Of a DNA stretch of 12,043 nt, positions 1 through 8,171 are shown one piece after another. The notes under the pieces were generated by a model. It did no database searches, was not told where the DNA came from, and saw only the letters and a program-made list of their open reading frames with translations. The DNA is from Helicobacteraceae bacterium (GTDB lineage Bacteria; Campylobacterota; Campylobacteria; Campylobacterales; Sulfurimonadaceae): positions 1-12,043 of the forward strand of contig WFOM01000049.1 of assembly GCA_015488075.1 (NCBI GenBank), in the 5' to 3' direction. Numbering within the stretch: position 1 is the stretch's first letter; every line of letters starts with the position of its first letter. Both the position numbers and the translations under genes were made by a program.

Positions 1-767
1 AAATCATAATAAGTGCCAATCCAACAAAATCAAAAGCAAAAAAAGTTTATCAGCATGCAACCACCATAAACTACCAAAAAACAAAAAAACAAAAAACGGT
101 AGTCATAGATGCAGGACACGGTGGAAAAGACTCCGGTGCCATCGGATACAAAAGATACAAAGAAAAAGATGTGGTTTTTGCCATAGCAAAATATCTCAAA
201 TACGAACTTAAAAAAAGAGGATACAGAGTTTATATGACAAGAGATAGCGACAGATTTGTAAAACTCAGAAACAGAACAAAATTTGCAAACAAAAAGCTGG
301 CAAACATCTTTATATCTATACATGCAAATGCAGTCCCAAAAAGAAACAGAAACAAAGCCAAAGGGATTGAAACATATTTCCTCTCACCAAGCAGGTCTGA
401 AAGAGCAAAAAAAGTAGCTGCCATGGAAAACCAAGCCGGTATAGATGAGATGGATTATTTTGAAAAGCAGACATTTTTAAGCTTCTTAAACAGACACAAA
501 ATCATAGCTTCAAACAAACTCGCCATAGATATACAAAGAGGTGTTTTGGCAAAGCTTCAAAAAAGATACAAAGGTGTGGTTGACGGCGGAGTAAAAGAGG
601 GACCGTTTTGGGTCTTAGTCGGTGCTCAGATGCCGTCTATACTGATAGAAGTGGGTTTTATAACACATCCTACCGAAGCAAAAAGACTCAAAAACAAAAC
701 CTACCAGAAGCTTCTGGCTGAAGGTATAGCCGACGGTATAGACAGATACTTCATATATAACAAATAA
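1..767 (+). CDS. N-acetylmuramoyl-L-alanine amidase, amidase_3 type (5' end outside window)
   Basis: This is a zinc amidase that cleaves the bond between N-acetylmuramic acid and L-alanine in peptidoglycan, acting in the periplasm for cell separation or turnover. The frame is open from the left edge (first full codon at 3-5), giving 254 visible residues. Seen in visible numbering: the VVIDAGHGGKDSGA motif with Zn ligand H38, ligand E53 in YKEKDV, ligand H107 in SIHANA, and catalytic E216 in LIEVGF. The segment between H107 and E216 is long and helical, as in family members where a helix controls access to the active site. The GTG at 171 is not the start, because it lies downstream of the first two zinc ligands. 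The visible N-terminal 30 residues are lysine-rich and look like a linker, so a signal peptide and possibly an AMIN domain would lie outside the window. It resembles AmiA of Campylobacterota. It ends 3 nt before the convergent DHH gene. Confidence 0.93.
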   Translation, partial: IIISANPTKSKAKKVYQHATTINYQKTKKQKTVVIDAGHGGKDSGAIGYKRYKEKDVVFAIAKYLKYELKKRGYRVYMTRDSDRFVKLRNRTKFANKKLANIFISIHANAVPKRNRNKAKGIETYFLSPSRSERAKKVAAMENQAGIDEMDYFEKQTFLSFLNRHKIIASNKLAIDIQRGVLAKLQKRYKGVVDGGVKEGPFWVLVGAQMPSILIEVGFITHPTEAKRLKNKTYQKLLAEGIADGIDRYFIYNK

Positions 768-770
768 CAG

Positions 771-1850
771 CTATTCTTTGTATTCAAGCTTTCCTGCAAC
801 AGATTCTTTTTGGTTTATGATCGCTTCTATCTGCTCTTTTACCTTATCATATCTGTAAACCTCTTTAAAACCGTTTATCCTTCCGCCTGCGGCATTTGGA
901 TGTCCTCCGCCGTCTGCCCACTCTTTTGCTATGGTTGCGACACACACATTGTTGTTGGCTCTTAGACTCATGGTTCCTCTGTAGCTGACATCTACTATAA
1001 AGTCGTATTCGGGGTATTTGGTCAAAAATGCATTTCCTATGATGGATGTGTTTCCAAGCGAATAGCTTAAAAATCCTTTGTATCCTTTGTAAGTTATAGT
1101 CATTACATCTCTTTTTTTGCCAAGAAGCTCGACTATGTATTCGGTTGAAAGATTGTCAAGTGTTTCATTGCGGTCTTTTTTGAAAAAATCTTTTTTTATA
1201 AAATAGATGTTTTCATCAAGAGCTATATGTGCATCATTTTTGCCTATAAACTCTGTTGCTCTTTTTAAAAGCCAAAGCTTGTAATAGTTGTCTTCATATG
1301 CAAACATTACCCTGTTTAGCTCTCTTGCTTCATTTATAAGCCTCATACACACTTTTCCAAACTCAAAGTTTTCTCTCTGGTCAATAAGCCATATATCAAC
1401 CGCATTTACTCTTGCAACATAGTCACTCATCCATTTTGGCTCTTTGAGCCCGAAATGCTCTTTTGCAAATTCATATGTTATAAGTGTAGCAGACCTTGTA
1501 GTATCTAGATAATACCACTCATACTTTTTGGCACACTCCTCCCCGCTTCCGTGATGATCAAGCAACTGAAGAGTTATATTTCTGTTTTGTTCATTTCTTT
1601 TTTTAATCTCCCTGTCAAGCCATTTTGCCTCATCCAAAGAGAGATTTAAATCTGTGATAAGTATATAAACATCATTCTCACCGTTTTTGTCTATGGTTTC
1701 AAGTATAAGCTCAAGCTGCTCTTTGACTTCCTGTCCGTAGTTTGCATTGTAAAATGTAAATTTATGCGGAGTGTGCTTGGCTATAAGCTGACAACTGTAA
1801 CCATCCAAATCTATATGTGATAAATGGTGTATGTTTTTTATGTTTTCCAT
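771..1850 (-). CDS. DHH/DHHA1 family phosphoesterase (NrnB/oligoribonuclease-like)
   Basis: A cytoplasmic Mn-dependent phosphoesterase of 359 residues. All DHH motifs are present: H12-x-D14-x-D16-G in SHIDLDGYSCQ, D67 in LITDLNL, D98-H99-H100 in LLDHHGSG, and D152 in VDIWLIDQ. The C-terminal DHHA1 substrate-binding signature GGGHPNAAGG is at 314-323. Family members (NrnA, NrnB, RecJ, GdpP-type) hydrolyse nanoRNAs, pAp, pGpG or cyclic dinucleotides. There are no membrane, PAS or GGDEF segments, so it is not GdpP. Motif I reads HxDxDG rather than HxxPDGDA, which is closer to the NrnB (YngD) subgroup. The ATG start has an AAAGG ribosome site between it and the flhA stop, 10 nt upstream. It is the last gene of the minus-strand run. 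The exact substrate cannot be read from sequence; degradation of short RNA or pGpG is the likely role. Confidence 0.88.
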   Translation of the reverse strand: MENIKNIHHLSHIDLDGYSCQLIAKHTPHKFTFYNANYGQEVKEQLELILETIDKNGENDVYILITDLNLSLDEAKWLDREIKKRNEQNRNITLQLLDHHGSGEECAKKYEWYYLDTTRSATLITYEFAKEHFGLKEPKWMSDYVARVNAVDIWLIDQRENFEFGKVCMRLINEARELNRVMFAYEDNYYKLWLLKRATEFIGKNDAHIALDENIYFIKKDFFKKDRNETLDNLSTEYIVELLGKKRDVMTITYKGYKGFLSYSLGNTSIIGNAFLTKYPEYDFIVDVSYRGTMSLRANNNVCVATIAKEWADGGGHPNAAGGRINGFKEVYRYDKVKEQIEAIINQKESVAGKLEYKE

Positions 1851-1860
1851 TTGGACCTTT

Positions 1861-4056
1861 CTAACTGTTTGTATTTATAGATATAGAGCCAAGAACTTCA
1901 AACTTGGCATTTGTATCTATCTCTGCATGTGATAATACTACCACATCCAAAGAAAATCTTTCATAAATTTCTGAAAGTGCTTTTCTTATTTGAGGATCAA
2001 CTATGATTACAACAGGAGATATCCCTTTTTGTAAAACCTCGGTTGCTTTTTGGCTGGTTGATTGTATAAGCTCGTTAATCTCTCCGACATTTAACATCAG
2101 ACTTTTTACACCGTCTGGATTGTCTGTGGCTTTTGAAAGCAACAGCTGTTCTGTCTGTGAATCAAATGTCAAAAGTTTTATAACTCCGTCATCACCGGCA
2201 TACAACTGTGTTATCACCCTTGAAAGTTTTGCTCTTACCTGTTCTGTTATAAACTCTACATTTTTGGTGTATTCTGCAATATCTGCTATGGTTTCAAGGA
2301 TTGTCAGCATATCTTTTATAGGGATTTTTTCATGAAGCAGTGCTTTTAGAACTCTTTGTATAAGACCTATGGATGCCACATTTAAAACATCATCGACAAT
2401 AACCGGATAATCCTCTTTTATCTTGTCAAGTATAGACTGAACTTCCTGTCTGGTTATAAGTTCACTTGCATTTTTCTTGACTATCTCGCTCATATGTGTT
2501 GAGATAACGGTTGAGGGATCAACTACCGTATAACCGTTAATGATGGCTTCCTCTTTTAGTTCAGGCTCTATCCACAATGCATCAAGACCAAATGCCGGCT
2601 CTTTTGTCGGCATACCTTCAATCTCACCCGTAGCCATTCCGCTGTCCATGGCAAGATATTTGTTTGGATATATTTCACCCTCTCCTACCACAACACCTTT
2701 AAGGATTATCTGATACTGGTTGGGTTTTAGGTGGAGATTGTCTCTTATCCTTACCTGAGGCATCAAAAATCCAAGATCGCTTGCTATTTTCCTTCTCATG
2801 GAACGAATTCTCTCAAGCAAATCTCCTCCGCTTTTTGAGTCTGCAAGAGGTATAAGCTGATACCCCAAAGTAAGCTCAAGCATCTCTACTTTTAGTATAT
2901 CATTAAGAGCTGCTTCCTCCTCTTTTGCTATCTCGGCAGGTGATTTTTCAACACTTTCTCCAACCTCTTTTGCCTCTTCGGCCATATCATGCTGTTGCAA
3001 ATGCGGTGCTGTTTTTGAAGATCCAAAATCAAACAGTCTAAACTCACCTTTTTCAAACTTGTATATGGAATACCCTATAAGCAAAAATATAATTCCAACT
3101 AACCCCATAGAAGCTGTAGGAAGACCCGGAACAAGAGCAAACAACACCATTATGGCACCAACTATTATAGTTACTCTTGCATTGTTTATAAGCTGGTTTA
3201 TGGCACCTTCGGCAAAATTTTTCTCATCTCCTGAACTTCTTGTTACTATAATACCTGTTGCTGTTGATACTATAAGAGCCGGTATCTGACCTACAAGCCC
3301 GTCACCAATGGTTAGTATAGTAAATGTTGAAGCTGCTTCTGACATATCCATGTCATGCTGAAAAACACCTATCAAAAATCCGCCTATAATGTTTATAAAA
3401 GTAATTATTATCCCTGCAATGGCATCACCTTTTACAAATTTGCTTGAACCGTCCATTGCCCCGTAAAAGTTTGCTTCCTGGATAAGCTCTGCTCTTCTTT
3501 TTTTTGCTTCATTTTCATCTATAATGCCGGCATTTAGGTCTGCATCTATAGCCATCTGTTTTCCGGGCATTGCATCAAGGGTAAATCTCGCCGCAACTTC
3601 TGCAACCCTTGTTGAACCTTTGGTAATAACCATAAAATTTATAAGAACCAAGATAGAAAAAACTATAATCCCTATAACATAGTTTCCGCCCACCACAAAC
3701 TCGCCAAAAGAGTTTATGATATCGCTTACAGCCTGAGGTCCTTCGTTACCGTGACTTAATATCATCCTTGTTGTAGCTATATTCAAAGAGAGTCTAAAAA
3801 GTGTTACTATAAGGATGATTGTTGGAAATGTTGTAAGTTCTGTTGGTTTTGGTATATACAAAGACAAAAGCAAAATCAAAACAGATATAGATATGGAAAC
3901 TGTAAGCAAAACATCCAAAACAAAAGATGGAAGAGGAACTATAATAATAGCCATAATGGCTATTACAAATACAACAACACTTATATCTTTATTGCCGAGT
4001 ATCAGTGTTAAAGTATCTGAGAGTTTTGTTTTAGCACTGTTTTTTAAAGTAGCCAA
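1861..4056 (-). CDS. flhA: Flagellar type III export gate protein FlhA
   Basis: FlhA is the inner-membrane core of the flagellar export apparatus. It helps convert proton motive force into export and docks chaperone-substrate complexes through its cytoplasmic domain. The protein has 731 residues, near the family's usual size. About eight hydrophobic segments lie between 27 and 332 (roughly 27-43, 46-68, 75-98, 120-144, 208-230, 248-272, 294-312, 316-332). The conserved FHIPEP cytoplasmic loop is at about 145-212 ([18 protein letters not shown]). A charged linker (335-385) joins the C-terminal docking domain (386-731). The start is TTG: an in-frame TAG lies 18 nt upstream of it, and the first in-frame Met (residue 35) falls inside the first membrane helix. 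A GAAGG site (4068-4072) lies in the end of the Rrf2 gene, 11 nt from the TTG, so the two genes are probably translationally coupled. Confidence 0.97.
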   Translation of the reverse strand: MATLKNSAKTKLSDTLTLILGNKDISVVVFVIAIMAIIIVPLPSFVLDVLLTVSISISVLILLLSLYIPKPTELTTFPTIILIVTLFRLSLNIATTRMILSHGNEGPQAVSDIINSFGEFVVGGNYVIGIIVFSILVLINFMVITKGSTRVAEVAARFTLDAMPGKQMAIDADLNAGIIDENEAKKRRAELIQEANFYGAMDGSSKFVKGDAIAGIIITFINIIGGFLIGVFQHDMDMSEAASTFTILTIGDGLVGQIPALIVSTATGIIVTRSSGDEKNFAEGAINQLINNARVTIIVGAIMVLFALVPGLPTASMGLVGIIFLLIGYSIYKFEKGEFRLFDFGSSKTAPHLQQHDMAEEAKEVGESVEKSPAEIAKEEEAALNDILKVEMLELTLGYQLIPLADSKSGGDLLERIRSMRRKIASDLGFLMPQVRIRDNLHLKPNQYQIILKGVVVGEGEIYPNKYLAMDSGMATGEIEGMPTKEPAFGLDALWIEPELKEEAIINGYTVVDPSTVISTHMSEIVKKNASELITRQEVQSILDKIKEDYPVIVDDVLNVASIGLIQRVLKALLHEKIPIKDMLTILETIADIAEYTKNVEFITEQVRAKLSRVITQLYAGDDGVIKLLTFDSQTEQLLLSKATDNPDGVKSLMLNVGEINELIQSTSQKATEVLQKGISPVVIIVDPQIRKALSEIYERFSLDVVVLSHAEIDTNAKFEVLGSISINTNS

Positions 4057-4060
4057 ATTT

Positions 4061-4468
4061 TTATCTGCCTTCTAAGATTGTTTCAAGTGTCAGGTTTTCC
4101 AAAAAATTGTCTATATTAACCTGCAGTCTGTTTAAAACAGGCCATACCGAACATACTTCGGCTTTGTCTGATGGGCAATCTTCTTTGCTGGAACTGCATT
4201 CAAATACACTCGGACTCTTGCCCTCAACTGATCTTATAACAGAAAGTATACTTATATCTCCGGGTGATTTGGCAAGCAAAAATCCTCCGTTAACTCCCTT
4301 GTAAGATTTTAATATACCGTTTTTTGCAAGCTGTTGCAGTATCTTTGCTAAAAAACTTTTTGATATAAAAAGATCTCTTGAAAGTGTCTCACTGTCTTTT
4401 GGTGTATCGGATGATGACAACACTATGAGTGAGAGTATCGCATACTCACTTGCCTTGGTTATAAGCAT
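4061..4468 (-). CDS. Rrf2 family transcriptional regulator, probable Fe-S type
   Basis: A 135-residue winged-helix regulator of the Rrf2 family (relatives IscR, NsrR, CymR). The N-terminus [14 protein letters not shown] and the helix-turn-helix plus wing ([12 protein letters not shown], then [12 protein letters not shown], to about residue 68) are typical. Three cysteines, C91, C98 and C106, sit in the C-terminal loop where IscR and NsrR bind an iron-sulfur cluster. The spacing here is C-x6-C-x7-C, and no IscR-like histidine follows within a few residues. That suggests redox, nitric oxide or iron sensing, but cluster binding is inferred. Its ATG overlaps the stop of the upstream cyclase gene by 1 nt (TGATG), and flhA starts 4 nt after its stop. 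A regulator in this position next to flhA is recurrent in Campylobacterota. Its targets are not visible; the promoter region before glnD is one candidate. Confidence 0.93.
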   Translation of the reverse strand: MLITKASEYAILSLIVLSSSDTPKDSETLSRDLFISKSFLAKILQQLAKNGILKSYKGVNGGFLLAKSPGDISILSVIRSVEGKSPSVFECSSSKEDCPSDKAEVCSVWPVLNRLQVNIDNFLENLTLETILEGR

Positions 4469-6318
4469 CAGTAGTTTTCACCGCCTTTATACATTTTTTC
4501 TTCAAATACTACAATCTTATCTCTTCCACTCTCTTTTGCCTCATAAAGTGCAGTATCGGCATATTTTATAGCTTTCCAAATAGAGTCGGCCTGTTCAGGA
4601 TAAAAAGATATACCTATACTGAGTGTTTTTGTAAAACTTTCACCGTTTGCCTGAAATTTGATGGCTTTGAATTTCTGCGAAAATCTTTCTGCAACTTCAA
4701 GTGTTTTTTCTTTTTCCGGATTGTAAAGCAAAACCAAAAACTCTTCACCGCCGTATCTTATAGCAAGGTCTGCTTCTCTTATGTTTTCTTTTATAACGGT
4801 TGAAAGCTTTTGTATAACAAGATCACCTATGTCATGACCGTAAGTATCGTTTACCATTTTAAAGTAGTCGATATCTACCATCATCACGGCATATATATGG
4901 TTTGATCTTTCAGCCTGGTTTGTAAACTTCTCTATAAACTGCTCCAAAAATCTTCTGTTGTATAATCTTGTCAGAGCGTCTTTTAGTGAAGAATCCTCAA
5001 GCTTTTTGGTTAAAAATCTGCTCTCAAGCACAGGTTTGGCAGCTTCAAGATAATTTTTTATATGAGATATTTTTTGCTGAATCTCTTTAAACTCTTCTTT
5101 GTCATCAGAAACTATGGAGATGATAATCGAAATCTCTTTGTTTATATCAAAAGGGATACATACATAGTTTTGGTTGTTTGTATCTGAATATTTGCATATA
5201 TGTTCAAAATCATCAGAGACCACATCAAGATTTGTTCTGTGTGCTCTGCAAAGAGATGCCTCCTCAAAAGTTGCATTTTGGCATATGACTGCATTTTTTG
5301 AAGTTGAGTAGAGTGTCTCTCTTGTATTTTGTTTTTTGTTTACTATATACAAAGCATACTCTTTTATATAAAACTTGTTTGAAAGTATGTAATACACTCT
5401 TTCCAAAACATCCTCATATGTAGCATCAAGTTCGATGGTTTTTTTAAATTTGTAGATATCCGAGAGTTCATGTATAATGTTTTTTGATTCCTGGATAGGG
5501 TCTGAACATGCAATGTTTGAATTATCAACAAATGTTTTGAGGCTATCTTTTAAATCCTGGAAAGTTCCCTGCAGTTTTGCAAACAGATTATTCATCTGTT
5601 CTATAACCATGTTGCCTTCGTCATTGTCTTTTAGTGTAACATTTATCCTTTTTGAAAAATCTCCTCTGTGAGCATAGTGTATCATTTTATTAAGCTCTTC
5701 TATAAGGCTCATAAGAGGTTTAAAGTAGTAGTTTATGGCAAAAAGAGCTATGATGATAAACACAAGGCTTATCGCCACAATCTTGAGTATGGTTACAACA
5801 CCTGTGTTTCTTATACCAGTTATGTCAAGTTTTATAGATATTGCCCCCAAAACCTCACCCTCTTTTGCATCATGACATTTAAGGCAGTTTGGTGTTGAGT
5901 AGGCAGTTGCTTTGTATGGTATGGTAATTCTTAAGACAGCTTCTTTTGCATTTTCTACAAAGTTGTATTTTGTTTTGCCTGTTTTTAAGACATCCTGGTC
6001 TATGCCGTCTCTGACAATTTCGTTGTCAAAACCGTTTCCATACTGTTTTTTGACCGTATCTGATCTTATTATCCACAAATCTTTTATATCTTTGTGGTTT
6101 TTGACATTGTTTATAAATATCTCTCTTTTGTCCATTATACCGTTTACCATATGGGCAGTAAGACCGTCGCGGACATATTCTGCCGTTACCTTAGCTTTGT
6201 CAACAGCGGCTTTGTAGGAGTAGTCTCTAAAATTTACGGAAACATTTACAACTATGGCAAACATCAACAGCAGTAAAACAACCGATATGATAAAGAGTAT
6301 CTTTTTATGGCTTTTCAC
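4468..6318 (-). CDS. Membrane diguanylate cyclase with periplasmic heme-c sensor, HAMP and cysteine-rich GAF-like domain
   Basis: Predicted to make c-di-GMP from two GTP in response to a periplasmic or redox cue. Order in 616 residues: membrane helix 7-27; periplasmic domain 28-172 with a c-type heme motif C145-L-K-C148-H149; membrane helix 174-198; HAMP-like linker about 199-255; GAF-like region about 295-432 with C346, C357, C375 and C387; GGDEF domain 440-605. The GGDEF active site is R-Y-G-G523-E-E-F, the metal Asp is D482 in VDIDYFK, and the inhibitory I-site is R514-E-A-D517, so enzyme activity and product inhibition are both expected. The periplasmic part resembles heme-c PAS-like sensor domains known from Geobacter chemoreceptors (such as GSU0582 and GSU0935). 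The start is GTG at 6318 with GAGG 6 nt upstream and in-frame stops further up. The gene lies 35 nt after glmS and overlaps the Rrf2 gene by 1 nt. Ligand and heme attachment are inferred. Confidence 0.93.
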   Translation of the reverse strand: MKSHKKILFIISVVLLLLMFAIVVNVSVNFRDYSYKAAVDKAKVTAEYVRDGLTAHMVNGIMDKREIFINNVKNHKDIKDLWIIRSDTVKKQYGNGFDNEIVRDGIDQDVLKTGKTKYNFVENAKEAVLRITIPYKATAYSTPNCLKCHDAKEGEVLGAISIKLDITGIRNTGVVTILKIVAISLVFIIIALFAINYYFKPLMSLIEELNKMIHYAHRGDFSKRINVTLKDNDEGNMVIEQMNNLFAKLQGTFQDLKDSLKTFVDNSNIACSDPIQESKNIIHELSDIYKFKKTIELDATYEDVLERVYYILSNKFYIKEYALYIVNKKQNTRETLYSTSKNAVICQNATFEEASLCRAHRTNLDVVSDDFEHICKYSDTNNQNYVCIPFDINKEISIIISIVSDDKEEFKEIQQKISHIKNYLEAAKPVLESRFLTKKLEDSSLKDALTRLYNRRFLEQFIEKFTNQAERSNHIYAVMMVDIDYFKMVNDTYGHDIGDLVIQKLSTVIKENIREADLAIRYGGEEFLVLLYNPEKEKTLEVAERFSQKFKAIKFQANGESFTKTLSIGISFYPEQADSIWKAIKYADTALYEAKESGRDKIVVFEEKMYKGGENY

Positions 6319-6353
6319 ACTATACCTCGTTTTTTGACAATTTTATCATAATT

Positions 6354-8168
6354 TTACTCAACTGTTACTGATTTTGCAAGGTTTCTTGGCATATCAACAT
6401 CGTTTCCGAGTCTGACAGAAATCTCGAGTGACAAAAGCTGCAAAACAACCATCATCTCAAAAAATTCAAGCATATAATGGCTATGTTCATCTATCTTTAT
6501 AAAATCATCCGCAATCTCTTCGTTTTTACTTGAGATTATACATATGGTTGAATCTCTGGCACTTAGTTCTTCTATATTGCTTTTTGTTTTTTCATACAGG
6601 AGGTTTTGAGGCAAAAGTGCTATGGTAAAAAGCTCGGGGTCTGCCAAAGCTATGGGACCGTGTTTCATCTCACCGCTTGGGTATCCTTCGGCATGAAGAT
6701 AGCTTATCTCTTTTAGTTTTAATGCACCTTCAAGTGCAAGAGGATAAAAAACATCTCTACCTATAAAGAAAAATCCATGCCCGTGAAGATATCTTTTTGA
6801 AAGTTTTTTTATCCTGTCATGAAGCTTCTGCTTTACTTTCAAAACTTTTGGAAGTTCTCTTAGAAGATGCAACTGCTCTTTTAAAGACTCTTTTGAGATT
6901 GTTCCCTTTTTGCCTGCCATAAAAAGCGATAACATCCACAAAACACATACCTGTGTTGCAAAAGCTTTGGTAGATGCCACACCTTTTTCAATCCCGGCTC
7001 TGGTAAGTATGGTTGTATCTGCTGTTCTAACCATGGACGAATTGTCAACATTACATACAGCCAAAGTTTTAAGACCCGCTTTTTTTGCCATCTTTAGAGT
7101 TTCAAGTGTATCTGCCGTTTCACCGCTTTGTGATATTACTACAAACAGGGTGTTTTTTGTCAAAAGAGGCTCTTTGTATCTTAGTTCACTTGCTATCTCA
7201 ACCGATGTTTTTATTTTTGCAACTCTCTCAAACAGATATGCACAACTCAGTGCCGCATGGTAGCTTGTCCCGCATGCACAAAATTTTATCTCATCTATCC
7301 CGTCAAAAAAACTATCATCTATCTCTTCAAAAAAAACCTCTTCATCTTTGAGTCTTCCAAGCATAGTATCAGCTATAACTTCACTTTGTTCATATATCTC
7401 TTTTTCCATAAAAAATCTGTAACCCTCTTTTTGGGCTGAGAGTTTGTTTGTTGAGAGTCTTTTAAATGTCAGGCTTTTTTTGTTTCCGCTTTTGTCAAAT
7501 ACAGCTATGTCGTTTTTGCCGGCATACCCATACTCATCATCTTCAAGGTAGTAAACTTCTTCTGCTTTTCCAATAACCGCCGTATCGCTTGATGCAAAGT
7601 AAACATTGCCGTTTGAATCTTTTCCGACCAAAAGGGGTGAGCCTTTTTTTGCAAAGAAGATTTTGTCATCACTGCTTTTTGTAACAAGCAAGATGGCATA
7701 AGCACCGTCAAGCTCATTTATGGTAGTTTCAAATGCTTTGAAATTGTCTGCGATAGTTTTTTTGTTATCCTCAAATCTGTGAACTATAACTTCCGTATCT
7801 GTCTGACTTAAAAAACCAACACCTTTTTTTTCAAGCTCTTTTTTAAGTTCTATATAGTTTTCTATTATACCGTTGTGAACGACATAGCTCTCTTCACCAA
7901 GGTGCGGATGTGCATTTAGTTCAGTTGGTTTTCCGTGTGTTGCCCATCTTGTATGTGCTATACCTACACTAAAACCGCTTGTAGTGAAATCTTTTGTTTT
8001 TTCTTCAAGATTTTTTAGTTTTCCAACAGCCTTGTATATATTAAATTCACCGCTATTTAAAATTGCAAGCCCGGCACTGTCATAACCTCTGTATTCAAGC
8101 TCTCTAAGACCTTCTATAAGTATCTCTTTTGCATCTTTGTTACCTATATATCCGACAATTCCACACAT
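6354..8168 (-). CDS. glmS: Glutamine--fructose-6-phosphate aminotransferase (isomerizing)
   Basis: Makes glucosamine-6-phosphate from fructose-6-phosphate and glutamine, the first step to UDP-GlcNAc for peptidoglycan and lipopolysaccharide. It has 604 residues, the normal length. The glutaminase domain starts MCGIVGYIG with nucleophile C2 exposed after Met removal. It carries R74 in HTRWATHGKP, N99-G100 for the oxyanion hole, and D124 in QTDTE. Two SIS sugar-isomerase domains follow (about 285-420 and 455-590), with ISQSGETADT at 345-354. Isomerase residues are present: E487 (KEISYLHAEGYPSGE), H503 (MKHGPIAL) and K599 in the C-terminal PRNLAKSVTVE. The ATG lies 3 nt after the glnD stop, and its AGGG ribosome site is inside the glnD 3' end. 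There is no room for a glmS ribozyme or other leader, so expression should follow glnD and the shared promoter. Confidence 0.98.
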   Translation of the reverse strand: MCGIVGYIGNKDAKEILIEGLRELEYRGYDSAGLAILNSGEFNIYKAVGKLKNLEEKTKDFTTSGFSVGIAHTRWATHGKPTELNAHPHLGEESYVVHNGIIENYIELKKELEKKGVGFLSQTDTEVIVHRFEDNKKTIADNFKAFETTINELDGAYAILLVTKSSDDKIFFAKKGSPLLVGKDSNGNVYFASSDTAVIGKAEEVYYLEDDEYGYAGKNDIAVFDKSGNKKSLTFKRLSTNKLSAQKEGYRFFMEKEIYEQSEVIADTMLGRLKDEEVFFEEIDDSFFDGIDEIKFCACGTSYHAALSCAYLFERVAKIKTSVEIASELRYKEPLLTKNTLFVVISQSGETADTLETLKMAKKAGLKTLAVCNVDNSSMVRTADTTILTRAGIEKGVASTKAFATQVCVLWMLSLFMAGKKGTISKESLKEQLHLLRELPKVLKVKQKLHDRIKKLSKRYLHGHGFFFIGRDVFYPLALEGALKLKEISYLHAEGYPSGEMKHGPIALADPELFTIALLPQNLLYEKTKSNIEELSARDSTICIISSKNEEIADDFIKIDEHSHYMLEFFEMMVVLQLLSLEISVRLGNDVDMPRNLAKSVTVE

Positions 8169-8171
8169 AAA

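Noticed and set aside
30..424. Minus-strand open frames opposite the amidase
   Set aside because: They are antisense shadows of a gene with clear catalytic motifs and have no ribosome site or family features.
171..767. GTG at 171 as the amidase start
   Set aside because: The frame is open to the left edge, and two zinc ligands (GHGG and KEKD) are encoded upstream of 171, so the gene begins outside the window.
6319..6353. Internal promoter before the cyclase (TTGTCA ... TATAGT on the minus strand)
   Set aside because: The two hexamers are only 11 nt apart, too close for a sigma70 promoter, and TATAGT directly abuts the GTG start.
8169..8171. A glmS ribozyme or riboswitch upstream of glmS
   Set aside because: Only 3 nt separate glnD and glmS, and the preceding sequence is the coding C-terminus of glnD.
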